Shown here one piece after another: positions 57,894 through 64,000 of a stretch of DNA of 64,000 nt. This DNA comes from Fermentibacter sp964564435. GTDB lineage: Bacteria; Fermentibacterota; Fermentibacteria; Fermentibacterales; Fermentibacteraceae. Position 1 is the first letter of the stretch, and every line of letters begins with the position of its first letter. The notes beneath the pieces are model-generated. The model had not been told where the DNA came from, did no database searches, and saw nothing but the letters and a program-made list of their open reading frames with translations. The translations under genes were made by a program, and so were the position numbers. Location of the stretch: positions 1 through 64,000 of the forward strand of contig CAZMAT010000007.1 of assembly GCA_964564435.1 (NCBI GenBank), given 5' to 3'.

Positions 57894-57906
57894 GCCGGGA
57901 GAGCAG

Positions 57907-59106
57907 ATGAAGAACATCTCGATCGCATTGCTCGCGGCTTCTGTCGCGGGGGCCTCCGGCCTGCCGGGGATCCTGCTCGGAGGCGGAGGCTGGACGGGTT
58001 CCCCCAGCGCGAGGGCGCTGGCCATGGGCAGGGCGGAGTTCATGGATGCCTCCGCGATAGGCTCTCTCACGAACCCCGCCGCGGCGTCCCTCGCGGCCGG
58101 GGGGCTCTCCGTCCAGCTCTCCGGGGGCCTGGACATGCTCGTGGAGAGGCGCACGAGGACCGTCTACGACTCTTTCGGCAGCTCCATCGGGGAGGCCGAG
58201 CACGCGTTCAACAGGAGCTCGCCGCTCGTGCCGGGCGCCATCGCCGCAACGCTTTCGGGGGTCGGGGGAATGCCGGAGGGCCTCTCCCTGGCCCTGGGAT
58301 GGGTGGAGAGGGCGTCCTTCGCCTACGGGTACGACAGGACCGTCACGAACGACTACTACGTCACCATCGGGCAGGAGGACCTGTCCTGCGGGGGCTTCGC
58401 GGCCGAGGCCTGCGCATCGGCCGCCCTCGAGATATCCGATGCCGTCACCGTAGGCATCGGCGGGGGCTGGCTCCACGGCTTCCGGGACGTGGCCTGGGAC
58501 GTGACCTGGGTCGATCCCTCCATCCCCGACACCAGCGAGGAGACATCCTCCGACCTCGCAGGCTTCACCGGCAGGATCTCGGTCGCATACTCGCCGAGGG
58601 AGGATCTCGGAGTGGACATCGGAGCCGAGAAGACACTCTCGGCCTCGTGGGACGGCGACACGGAGGGCGACCTCTCCCTGCCGCCGCGCCTGAGGCTCGG
58701 ATTCTCGTGGCTCCCGGGCAACGCCCTCAGGACCAGGTTCCTGGCCGAGGGCTCTTACTACGCCGCCTCGAAAGCAGAGTTCGACGGTGCGGACATGGGC
58801 CTTCGCGACGGCTGGAGCGTCTCCACCGGCATCGAGAACCTGATCCCCAGCGGCCCGGCCTGCAGGTTCGGCTTCAGGTACGACAGGTCGCCGGTCTCCC
58901 GGGCCCTCGACGCGGCGAGCTTCACCGGCGGGATGGGCTTCGAGCTGGGAGAATGGGCTTTCGACGCGGGAGCCTGCTTCACCCCCTCCTCGTGGGACCA
59001 GCAGGACCTCCCCGGGCTCGTCTCCTTCGACGACGGAGACAGCCTGAGGGTCGAGGAGACCGGCACCATGCTGATGCTGTCGGCCTCCCGGGCCTTCGAG
59101 CTGTAG
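57907..59106 (+). CDS. Outer-membrane beta-barrel protein (OmpP1/FadL-like or UPF0164-like)
   Basis: This 399-aa exported protein begins MKNISIALLAASVAGASGLPGILLGGGG. It has SPSARALAMGRAEFMDASAIGSLTNPAAASLAAGG (about residues 32-66), the glycine-rich ARAxAMGxA...NPAA motif of FadL/OmpP1-like and PorV-like barrels. The remainder alternates short strands with turns and ends in MLSASRAFEL. It lies 13 nt after the HhH-barrel gene and 7 nt before the 5'-nucleotidase gene, so the set is probably one operon. The exact substrate or partner is unknown. Confidence 0.65.
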   Translation: MKNISIALLAASVAGASGLPGILLGGGGWTGSPSARALAMGRAEFMDASAIGSLTNPAAASLAAGGLSVQLSGGLDMLVERRTRTVYDSFGSSIGEAEHAFNRSSPLVPGAIAATLSGVGGMPEGLSLALGWVERASFAYGYDRTVTNDYYVTIGQEDLSCGGFAAEACASAALEISDAVTVGIGGGWLHGFRDVAWDVTWVDPSIPDTSEETSSDLAGFTGRISVAYSPREDLGVDIGAEKTLSASWDGDTEGDLSLPPRLRLGFSWLPGNALRTRFLAEGSYYAASKAEFDGADMGLRDGWSVSTGIENLIPSGPACRFGFRYDRSPVSRALDAASFTGGMGFELGEWAFDAGACFTPSSWDQQDLPGLVSFDDGDSLRVEETGTMLMLSASRAFEL

Positions 59107-59113
59107 GCGCGGC

Positions 59114-60715
59114 GTGAGGGCGCGCGGCTCGGCGGCCATCCCGCTGCTGCTGCTTGCGGCGGCGGCCGGCGCCAGGGTCTTCTCCCTGGACATCATGCAC
59201 ACCAACGACGTCCACGGGGGCATCACGCCCCGCGACGCCACCTTCCTCAATCCCGACTTCCCGCCCCTCATCGGAGGCGGAGCCTGGCTACTCTCGTACG
59301 TGGAGTCGGTCAGGGCCGAGAGGGAGGCCGCCGGCGGCTACTGCCTCCTCGTCGACGCAGGAGACGTTTACCAGGGCACCCCTGTCGGGAACTACGACAC
59401 CGGCGCGAGCGTGATCGAGTGGATGAACTACGCCGGCTACGAGGCGATGACCCTCGGCAACCACGACTTCGACGACGGGGTCGCGAACGCGCTGGCGCTC
59501 GCACGGGACGCAGACTTCCCCGTGCTGGGGTGCAACTTCGTCTCCCAGGAGGACGGGGCCATCCCCGATCCAGTGGTGCCCTGGATCATGCTCGAGTACG
59601 AGGGCGTCGAGATCGCCCTGATCGGGCTGTGCACCACGGATACCTGGGGCCTCGTGGACCCCGCCCTCCTAGAGGGCTACGCCTTCCTGCCCGAACAGGA
59701 GGCCGTCGAACGGGAGATCGAGGCGGCCCGCGCCCGTGGGGCCGACCTGGTCTTCCTGCTCTCCCACCTCGGCCAGCCCTCGGATCCCGAGCGCTACGTC
59801 GAGCGTGTCGTCGACTCCCTCGAGGCCGGGGCCGGCTTCGAGAAGGACTTCGCGCTCAACAACGCCGAGCTCTCCACCCTCATCCCGGGAATCGACCTGA
59901 TCATCTCCGGGCACACGCACTACGGCCTCAGGACGCCCTGGGTCAATCCCTACACCCACACGATCGTCATCCAGGGATACGCCAACGGCACGGGTGTCTC
60001 CCACCTCCGCCTCTGGATCGACTCCGAAGCCGGCGAGGTGGTGGGATGGGAGTGCCCGGCGGGCGAAGCGCTCGTGAGCCTGCTCCACGACGAGTTCCAG
60101 CCCGACTCGACGGCCGCGGCCCTCATCGAGGATTACAGGATGGTCGCCGAATCGGGTCTCGACATGGTGATCGCCGAGGCATCCGAGGAGATCATGCGCG
60201 GCGGTGCCGAGCACCCCATGGGCAGGCTCGTCGCGGACGCCATGCTGGCGGCCACAGGCGCCGATGTCGCGCTGATGAACAGGGGCGGGATCAGGGCCTC
60301 GATCCCGCGCGGACCGGTGACCCCGAGGATAGTCTACGAAGCCATCCCCTTCGAGGAGGACCTCTACCTCGTCCATCTCTCGGGGGCCGACCTGCTGCGG
60401 GTGCTGGAGACAGGCATGCAGGGGCGCCGCAGGGACATGGAGCCGGCAGGATTCACGGCGGTGCGCAACCAGTCCCTGCCGGACGGCTCCAAGATAGAAT
60501 ACCTCGAGATCGCGGGAGTGCCGGTGGATCCGTCCGCGACCTACACCCTCGTCACCACCGGTTATCTGGCCCAGGGCAACGTCGGCTACGACCTGCTCAG
60601 GGAGTTCGAGGCCGTGCCGGCGGGAGTCACCCTGTTCGACGCCGTGACGGAGCACATCCGGTCTCTCGGCACGATCGAGAGCGACGACGCGCCGAGGGTG
60701 GTCTGGACGGAATGA
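59114..60715 (+). CDS. 5'-nucleotidase/UshA family metallophosphoesterase
   Basis: This 533-aa exported hydrolase begins at GTG with a signal (AAIPLLLLAAAAGARVF). The N-terminal metallophosphatase domain has the di-metal motifs DIMHTNDVHGG, VDAGDVYQG, LGNHDFDDG, LLSHLG and SGHTHYG in order (residues about 26-280). The C-terminal 5_nucleotid_C domain follows, with MGRLVADAMLAATGADVALMNRGGIRASI and GYDLL. Likely periplasmic or surface nucleotide hydrolysis for phosphate and nucleoside salvage. Its stop overlaps the next gene (ATGA). Confidence 0.92.
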   Translation: MRARGSAAIPLLLLAAAAGARVFSLDIMHTNDVHGGITPRDATFLNPDFPPLIGGGAWLLSYVESVRAEREAAGGYCLLVDAGDVYQGTPVGNYDTGASVIEWMNYAGYEAMTLGNHDFDDGVANALALARDADFPVLGCNFVSQEDGAIPDPVVPWIMLEYEGVEIALIGLCTTDTWGLVDPALLEGYAFLPEQEAVEREIEAARARGADLVFLLSHLGQPSDPERYVERVVDSLEAGAGFEKDFALNNAELSTLIPGIDLIISGHTHYGLRTPWVNPYTHTIVIQGYANGTGVSHLRLWIDSEAGEVVGWECPAGEALVSLLHDEFQPDSTAAALIEDYRMVAESGLDMVIAEASEEIMRGGAEHPMGRLVADAMLAATGADVALMNRGGIRASIPRGPVTPRIVYEAIPFEEDLYLVHLSGADLLRVLETGMQGRRRDMEPAGFTAVRNQSLPDGSKIEYLEIAGVPVDPSATYTLVTTGYLAQGNVGYDLLREFEAVPAGVTLFDAVTEHIRSLGTIESDDAPRVVWTE

Positions 60716-62109
60716 AGCACATCGCACCCGGCGACACCGCCGTGGTGCTGGGCGCCGGCCTGGCCGGGCTCAGCGCGGCCGACACGCTGGCCTCCCGCGG
60801 CGTACGCGTGGTCGTGCTGGAGAAGTCCCCCTGCGTCGGCGGCCTGGCGGCCACCCGCAGGAAGGAGGGCTTCCGCTTCGACCTCGGCCCCCACCGCTTC
60901 CACACGAAGAACGCCGCCCTGCAGGAGAGGATGCGGTCCCTCGTCGGCGGCGACCTGCTCGAACTCGAGAGGCTCAGCAGGATCAGGCTGCTCGACAGGT
61001 ACTTCCTGTACCCCCTCAGCCTGGGCGACGTGCTCAGGAGGATGCCGCTCCACAGGGGCGCCGCGATGCTCGCGAGCTACGCGGCCGCGAGGCTCCGGGT
61101 GGCGGCAGGCGGCTCCAGGGACGACAGCTTCGAGAGCTGGGTGGTCAACAGGTTCGGGAGGGCTCTCTACGACGTCTATTTCGGCCCCTACACCGCCAAG
61201 CTGTGGGGCATGGACCCCGGTGACCTCTCGCCGGACTGGGCCAGCCAGCGGATCTCCGTGCCCGATCTCTGGGGTCTCGTGAAGGAGACGATCTCGCCCG
61301 GCGAGGACAGGGCCAGGAGCCTGGTCAGCCTCTTCAGCTACCCGAGGGGGGGCATAGGCAGGATCGCCGACGCCCTGGCCGACAGGGTCCGCGCCGCGGG
61401 AGGCGACGTGCTGCTCTCGACCGAGCCGTTGTCCGTCTCGAGGACCGGCCGCGGGTTTTCGATAGGCACGGCAGGCGGGGCGATCGAGGCCTCCGGCATC
61501 GTGAACACCATACCGGTCGACGAGTATGCGGCTCTCCTGGCCGGCCTCCTTCCGCAGCAGGCGGTCGAGGCGTCGAGGGGCCTGCGCTTCAGGGCGATCG
61601 TCTACGTTGTGCTGAAGGTGGCCCGGAGGCCCGCTGCCCGCGACCACTGGATCTACACCCCCGAGGACTGGTACGGCTTCAACAGACTCTCGATCGCCGA
61701 GAACTTCGATCCGGAAGCGAGCCCGTCGGGAGCCCAGGTGGTGTTCGAGTACACCTGCAGCAAGGGCGACGCGGTCTGGCGCGGCGAGGGCGACCTGGCA
61801 CGCGAGTGCGCCGAGGGCGGGGCCCGGCTCGGGCTGTTCGACAGGGGCGACGTCATCGGGTCGACGGTCGAGAGGCAGCCCCACGCCTATCCCGTCTACG
61901 CGCACGGCTATGCCGAGGCATCCGGTGCCGTGCTCGACGCGCTCGACAGGCTGCCGGGGTCGGTGACGTGCGGCAGGCAGGGTCTGTTCCGCTACAACAA
62001 CATGGACCATTCGATGGAGATGGGGGAGCTGGCCGCAATGGAGCTGCTGGGCGAGGGTTCGGTCAGGGAGCGCTTCGACTGGAGCACCGGCACCTGGGCG
62101 GACGGCTGA
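60712..62109 (+). CDS. FAD-dependent oxidoreductase (amine oxidase/UDP-galactopyranose mutase-like)
   Basis: This 465-aa flavoprotein has the N-terminal ADP-binding motif VVLGAGLAGLSAADTLASRGVRVVVLEKSPCVGGLAATRRKEGFRFDLGPHRFH (residues 10-63). The GxGxxG, acidic residue and GGLA elements are intact. Later segments (SFESWVVNRFGRALYDVYFGPYTAKLWGMDP, about residues 140-170) resemble UDP-galactopyranose mutase-like and protoporphyrinogen oxidase-like proteins of nucleotide-sugar or lipid pathways. The exact reaction cannot be told. It overlaps the 5'-nucleotidase gene by 4 nt. Confidence 0.8.
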   Translation: MKHIAPGDTAVVLGAGLAGLSAADTLASRGVRVVVLEKSPCVGGLAATRRKEGFRFDLGPHRFHTKNAALQERMRSLVGGDLLELERLSRIRLLDRYFLYPLSLGDVLRRMPLHRGAAMLASYAAARLRVAAGGSRDDSFESWVVNRFGRALYDVYFGPYTAKLWGMDPGDLSPDWASQRISVPDLWGLVKETISPGEDRARSLVSLFSYPRGGIGRIADALADRVRAAGGDVLLSTEPLSVSRTGRGFSIGTAGGAIEASGIVNTIPVDEYAALLAGLLPQQAVEASRGLRFRAIVYVVLKVARRPAARDHWIYTPEDWYGFNRLSIAENFDPEASPSGAQVVFEYTCSKGDAVWRGEGDLARECAEGGARLGLFDRGDVIGSTVERQPHAYPVYAHGYAEASGAVLDALDRLPGSVTCGRQGLFRYNNMDHSMEMGELAAMELLGEGSVRERFDWSTGTWADG

Positions 62110-62150
62110 GGCTCCTGCTCCCCGCCCTCGCAGGGCTCCCCGCGGCGCTG

Positions 62151-62576
62151 ATGGCCGGGGCGTCCCTGGTCCATCCGCTGCTCCACAGGGATCCGGCCGT
62201 GCGGCTCGGGAACCTCCTCGCCACGACCTGCCACCGCATCCACGAAAGGTGCATTCCTCTGCCCTGGGGCACGAGCGGGCTGTGTGCGCGGTGCACCGCC
62301 TTCTGGGCCGGCATGGCCCTCGCGGCGGCACTCTTCCGGAGCCCGCTCCGCAGCATCCCGTTCTCGGTCAGGGCAGCCATGATCCTCCCGATGGCAGCCG
62401 ACGGTTCGATGCAGCTCGCCGGCCTGTACGAGAGCACGCTGCTCCTGCGCATCTCGACGGGCATCCTGGCAGGTGCGGGCTTTTCGCTGCTGCTGCTGGA
62501 TGCGGCGGACCTCGCCCTGAAGGGGCCGGGAGGCCTGCACCGGAAGGGGGAGCCCGACCTGCACCCCGGGGCTTGA
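62151..62576 (+). CDS. DUF2085 family membrane protein
   Basis: The protein contains the DUF2085 signature: ATTCHRIHERC near residue 24 and SGLCARCTAFWAGMALAA (Cys-x-x-Cys) next to hydrophobic segments, and LPMAADGSMQLAGLYEST downstream. Its function is unknown; it is a small membrane protein with possible metal-binding Cys. The ATG at 62151 gives 141 aa but lacks a clear ribosome-binding site and starts mid-hydrophobic helix. The same frame extends up to CTG 62106 (CTGA with the preceding stop), which would give 156 aa and a complete first membrane segment. The stop codon overlaps the -35 box of the next gene. Confidence 0.75.
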   Translation: MAGASLVHPLLHRDPAVRLGNLLATTCHRIHERCIPLPWGTSGLCARCTAFWAGMALAAALFRSPLRSIPFSVRAAMILPMAADGSMQLAGLYESTLLLRISTGILAGAGFSLLLLDAADLALKGPGGLHRKGEPDLHPGA

Positions 62577-62600
62577 CATCCGGCGCCGCATGGCTAGTTT
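62573..62600 (+). promoter_or_regulatory. Promoter of the secreted TWG-IK protein gene
   Basis: A perfect TTGACA (62573-62578) is followed after 16 nt by TAGTTT (62595-62600), a weak -10. The -35 overlaps the stop codon of the DUF2085 gene. A start near 62607 would give a leader of about 30 nt containing AGGAGGAGG. Confidence 0.55.
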
Positions 62601-62636
62601 TCACTGTGTTTCCCTTAATGCAGGAGGAGGTCCGGA

Positions 62637-63353
62637 GTGAAGAAAGTGCTGTTTGCCCTGATGATCCTGGTGGGTATCGTTTCAGCCGATCCCACCCGCA
62701 TCCTCGTGTACTACGACTACTACGCCCCAACCGGCGAAGCTGTTCTGGACGCCATAACGAACATCTGGCCGAGCACCGAGCTCGCGGCATATGCCGGATA
62801 TCCCGACGCCGAGCACGGCCTGTTCAACGACGCCCTTGCAACCGGGCCGTGGGACATGGTCATCGTCGAGTCCTGGTACGCCGCCAACAGCGATCTCAAC
62901 TGGACCGGCATCCTCGACTACTACAACGGCGGCGGCACCCTCTACGTCTCAAGCTGGAACTACAACTCCGCCGGCGGGCTCCTGTCCGCCATGGGCGTGA
63001 ACGGCGTGGCCGGCTTCGGCTCGCCGGTCATCCCCCACTACGCGTGGGATGCCGCCCATGCGATCTGCGAAGGCATCACGGACTGGGGCTGGTTCGACCC
63101 GGGTCTGGGCATCGTCAACGGCAGGGTGACTGTCGGCTCGGCCACGCCGGTCACCGGCTGGACCTCGACCCCGTCGGCCGGCCAGGCCGGCATCGTGGTT
63201 GCGCCTGACGGTCACAGCATCGTCAGCGGCTTCACCGTCGCCTACGCCAACGACGGCGTGAACATCTGGGAGAACATCGTCCAGTTCATGTACGGCGAAG
63301 AGGGCCTCTCGTCCGCTACCTGGGGCGAGATCAAGGCCGGGTTCGGCAACTAG
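62637..63353 (+). CDS. Secreted protein with C-terminal TWG-IK motif
   Basis: This 238-aa exported protein starts at GTG, with a strong AGGAGGAGG 6 nt upstream. The signal peptide KKVLFALMILVGIVSA is followed by DPTRILVYYDYYAPTGEAVLDAI and DMVIVESWYAANSDLNWTGILDYYNGGGTLYVSSWNY, a pattern resembling class I glutamine-amidotransferase-like or ThuA-like folds with no catalytic Cys nearby. The C-terminal LSSATWGEIKAGFGN shares 11 of 14 positions with the tail of the unrelated secreted protein at 32286-33170. It has its own promoter and terminator, so it is a single-gene unit with strong expression signals. Confidence 0.78.
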   Translation: MKKVLFALMILVGIVSADPTRILVYYDYYAPTGEAVLDAITNIWPSTELAAYAGYPDAEHGLFNDALATGPWDMVIVESWYAANSDLNWTGILDYYNGGGTLYVSSWNYNSAGGLLSAMGVNGVAGFGSPVIPHYAWDAAHAICEGITDWGWFDPGLGIVNGRVTVGSATPVTGWTSTPSAGQAGIVVAPDGHSIVSGFTVAYANDGVNIWENIVQFMYGEEGLSSATWGEIKAGFGN

Positions 63354-63375
63354 TCCCGGTTCCATCCGAAGAAGG

Positions 63376-63397
63376 GGAGGGGGCTCCGGCCCCCTCC
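63376..63397 (+). terminator. Terminator hairpin after the secreted TWG-IK protein gene
   Basis: GGAGGGGGC (63376-63384) pairs perfectly with GCCCCCTCC (63389-63397) around a TCCG tetraloop, 22 nt after the stop codon. The sequence after it, TCCTCGTTTCC, is T-containing but not a clean T-tract. Confidence 0.7.
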
Positions 63398-63473
63398 TCC
63401 TCGTTTCCGGGCCGCATCGCCGCCGCTCCCGGGCCGGCCCGGCCGGCCGTTCCGGAGGGTCGATCCCGCCGTG

Positions 63474-63501
63474 TTGACGCGGATATCCTATTTAGCATGA
63501 T
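63474..63501 (+). promoter_or_regulatory. Probable promoter of the cyclic-2,3-diphosphoglycerate synthetase-family gene
   Basis: TTGACG (63474-63479), a 16-nt spacer and CATGAT (63496-63501) match the consensus in 5/6 and 4/6 positions. The start would fall near 63507, where the structured leader begins. The AT-rich TATTTAGCATGATT around it contrasts with the GC-rich flank at 63405-63470, in which I see only short GGCCGG palindromes. Confidence 0.45.
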
Positions 63502-63504
63502 TCA

Positions 63505-63618
63505 GTTGCTTTGCCGGTCCGCCCGGGCCGGCAACCGTGACGGGAGAGGCCGAGCCGTCCTCCGGCTCGCTGTTGCTTTCCTGCAAGCTCGGCAACTGTT
63601 TGCGGAAAGGACCAGGAC
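63505..63618 (+). promoter_or_regulatory. Structured 5' leader with alternative pairings (candidate riboswitch or attenuator)
   Basis: The leader contains two units that start GTTGCTTT and close with GGCAAC: GTTGC 63505-63509 with GCAAC 63531-63535, and GTTGC 63572-63576 with GCAAC 63592-63596. GCCGG/CCGGC strengthens the first. Between them, CGAGCC (63551-63556) pairs with GGCTCG (63564-63569), yet the overlapping GCCGAGC (63549-63555) also pairs with GCTCGGC (63587-63593). These are exclusive. The ribosome-binding site GGAAAGGA follows. No known riboswitch consensus was recognised. Confidence 0.45.
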
Positions 63619-64000
63619 ATGGCTAAGACGCGGGTGCTCATCCTCGGAGCCGCTGGGCGCGACTTCCACAACTTCAACACGGTCTACCGCGACAACGCGG
63701 ACTTCGAGGTAGTGGCGTTCACGGCCACCCAGATCCCGGACATCGACGACAGGAAGTACCCGGCGCAGCTCGCCGGATCGCTCTATCCCCAGGGCATCCC
63801 CATCGTCCCGGAGGACGAGCTCGAGTCGCTGATCGCCGAGAAGTCCGTGGAACTCTGCGTTCTCGCCTACAGCGACCTCTCCGACAACACGGTGATGGCC
63901 CTCGCCAGCCGCTGCAACGCCGCCGGTGCCGACTTCACCATGCTGGGCAGCAGGAAGACCATGGTCGCGAGCACCAAGCCCGTCATCGCAGTCACGGCCG
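63619..64000 (+). CDS. Cyclic 2,3-diphosphoglycerate synthetase family protein, 3' truncated by window edge
   Basis: This frame starts at ATG 63619 after GGAAAGGACCAGGAC and runs off the window (127 complete codons). It opens MAKTRVLILGAAGRDFHNFN, then ADFEVVAFTATQIPDIDDRKYPAQLAGSLYPQGIPIVPEDELESLI and VELCVLAYSDLSDNTVMALAS. It matches the N-terminal part of the COG2403/cPGS GTPase-like family, whose founding member in Methanothermus makes the thermoprotectant cyclic 2,3-diphosphoglycerate. Bacterial members are widespread but mostly untested, so only the family is claimed. Most of the protein lies beyond 64000. Confidence 0.8.
   Translation, partial: MAKTRVLILGAAGRDFHNFNTVYRDNADFEVVAFTATQIPDIDDRKYPAQLAGSLYPQGIPIVPEDELESLIAEKSVELCVLAYSDLSDNTVMALASRCNAAGADFTMLGSRKTMVASTKPVIAVTA

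Noticed and set aside
63421..63470. GGCCGG-rich palindromes as a recombination or attachment site
   Set aside because: They are short, low-complexity and have no matching second site or integrase in the window; probably just high local GC.
63505..63618. Cobalamin or other standard riboswitch
   Set aside because: No B12-box, TPP, SAM, glycine or c-di-GMP consensus element could be found; only alternative stems are visible.

Overview
This 64 kb window comes from a GC-rich, diderm bacterium. The lineage cannot be fixed from the sequence alone. A Tol-Pal system, a heptose-pathway isomerase (GmhA), lipoproteins and several predicted outer-membrane beta-barrels indicate an outer membrane. Heavy use of the AGG arginine codon, PorV/UPF0164-like barrels and secreted proteins sharing a C-terminal TWG-IK motif suggest an uncultured phylum near the FCB group (Fermentibacteria-like is one possibility). 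The two N runs (28527-28536 and 47197-47296) show that this is a scaffolded assembly, probably a metagenome bin.

Region 1 (1-31.9 kb) is a nearly continuous information-processing block: tuf (cut by the window edge), rpmG, tRNA-Trp, secE, nusG, rplKAJL, rpoBC, rpsLG, fusA, then the S10/spc/alpha cluster (rpsJ to secY, adk, map, infA, rpmJ, rpsM, rpsK, rpoA, rplQ), followed by pfkA and a tiny membrane protein. rpsD is absent from its usual place between rpsK and rpoA, and tuf sits upstream of secE rather than after fusA. The most striking observation of the window is in rpoC: a roughly 200-residue domain lies inside the beta-prime trigger-loop insertion and resembles a degenerate STAND/AAA-type ATPase core.

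Region 2 (31.9-34.0 kb) is an island of two minus-strand genes, a secreted beta-rich protein and a 51-residue desulforedoxin-like protein. Each is followed by a copy of the same roughly 300-bp, relatively AT-rich intergenic element.

Region 3 (34.0-45.4 kb) holds ridA and a complete Tol-Pal operon (tolQ, tolR, tonB/tolA-like, tolB, pal, cpoB-like). It is followed by tRNA-Leu and a proteostasis/housekeeping run: tig, clpP, clpX, purA, a TatD-radical SAM fusion that appears to start at CTG, and rsmA.

Region 4 (45.4-64 kb) is envelope and accessory material. It contains a 603-aa barrel-like protein whose end is tandemly repeated and overlaps the start of a lipoprotein gene, a TrmN6-like methyltransferase, a CpsB-type PHP phosphatase, an RmlD-like reductase, gmhA, and a flippase-like membrane protein. 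These are followed by fmdB, an orphan sugar-type binding protein, a run of exported OB-fold, barrel and HhH-barrel proteins, a 5'-nucleotidase family enzyme, an FAD oxidoreductase, a DUF2085 protein, a second secreted protein with the TWG-IK tail, and the start of a cyclic 2,3-diphosphoglycerate synthetase-family gene behind a structured leader. Most genes here are joined by 1-11 nt overlaps (ATGA, GTGA, TTGA, CTGA), implying operons with translational coupling.
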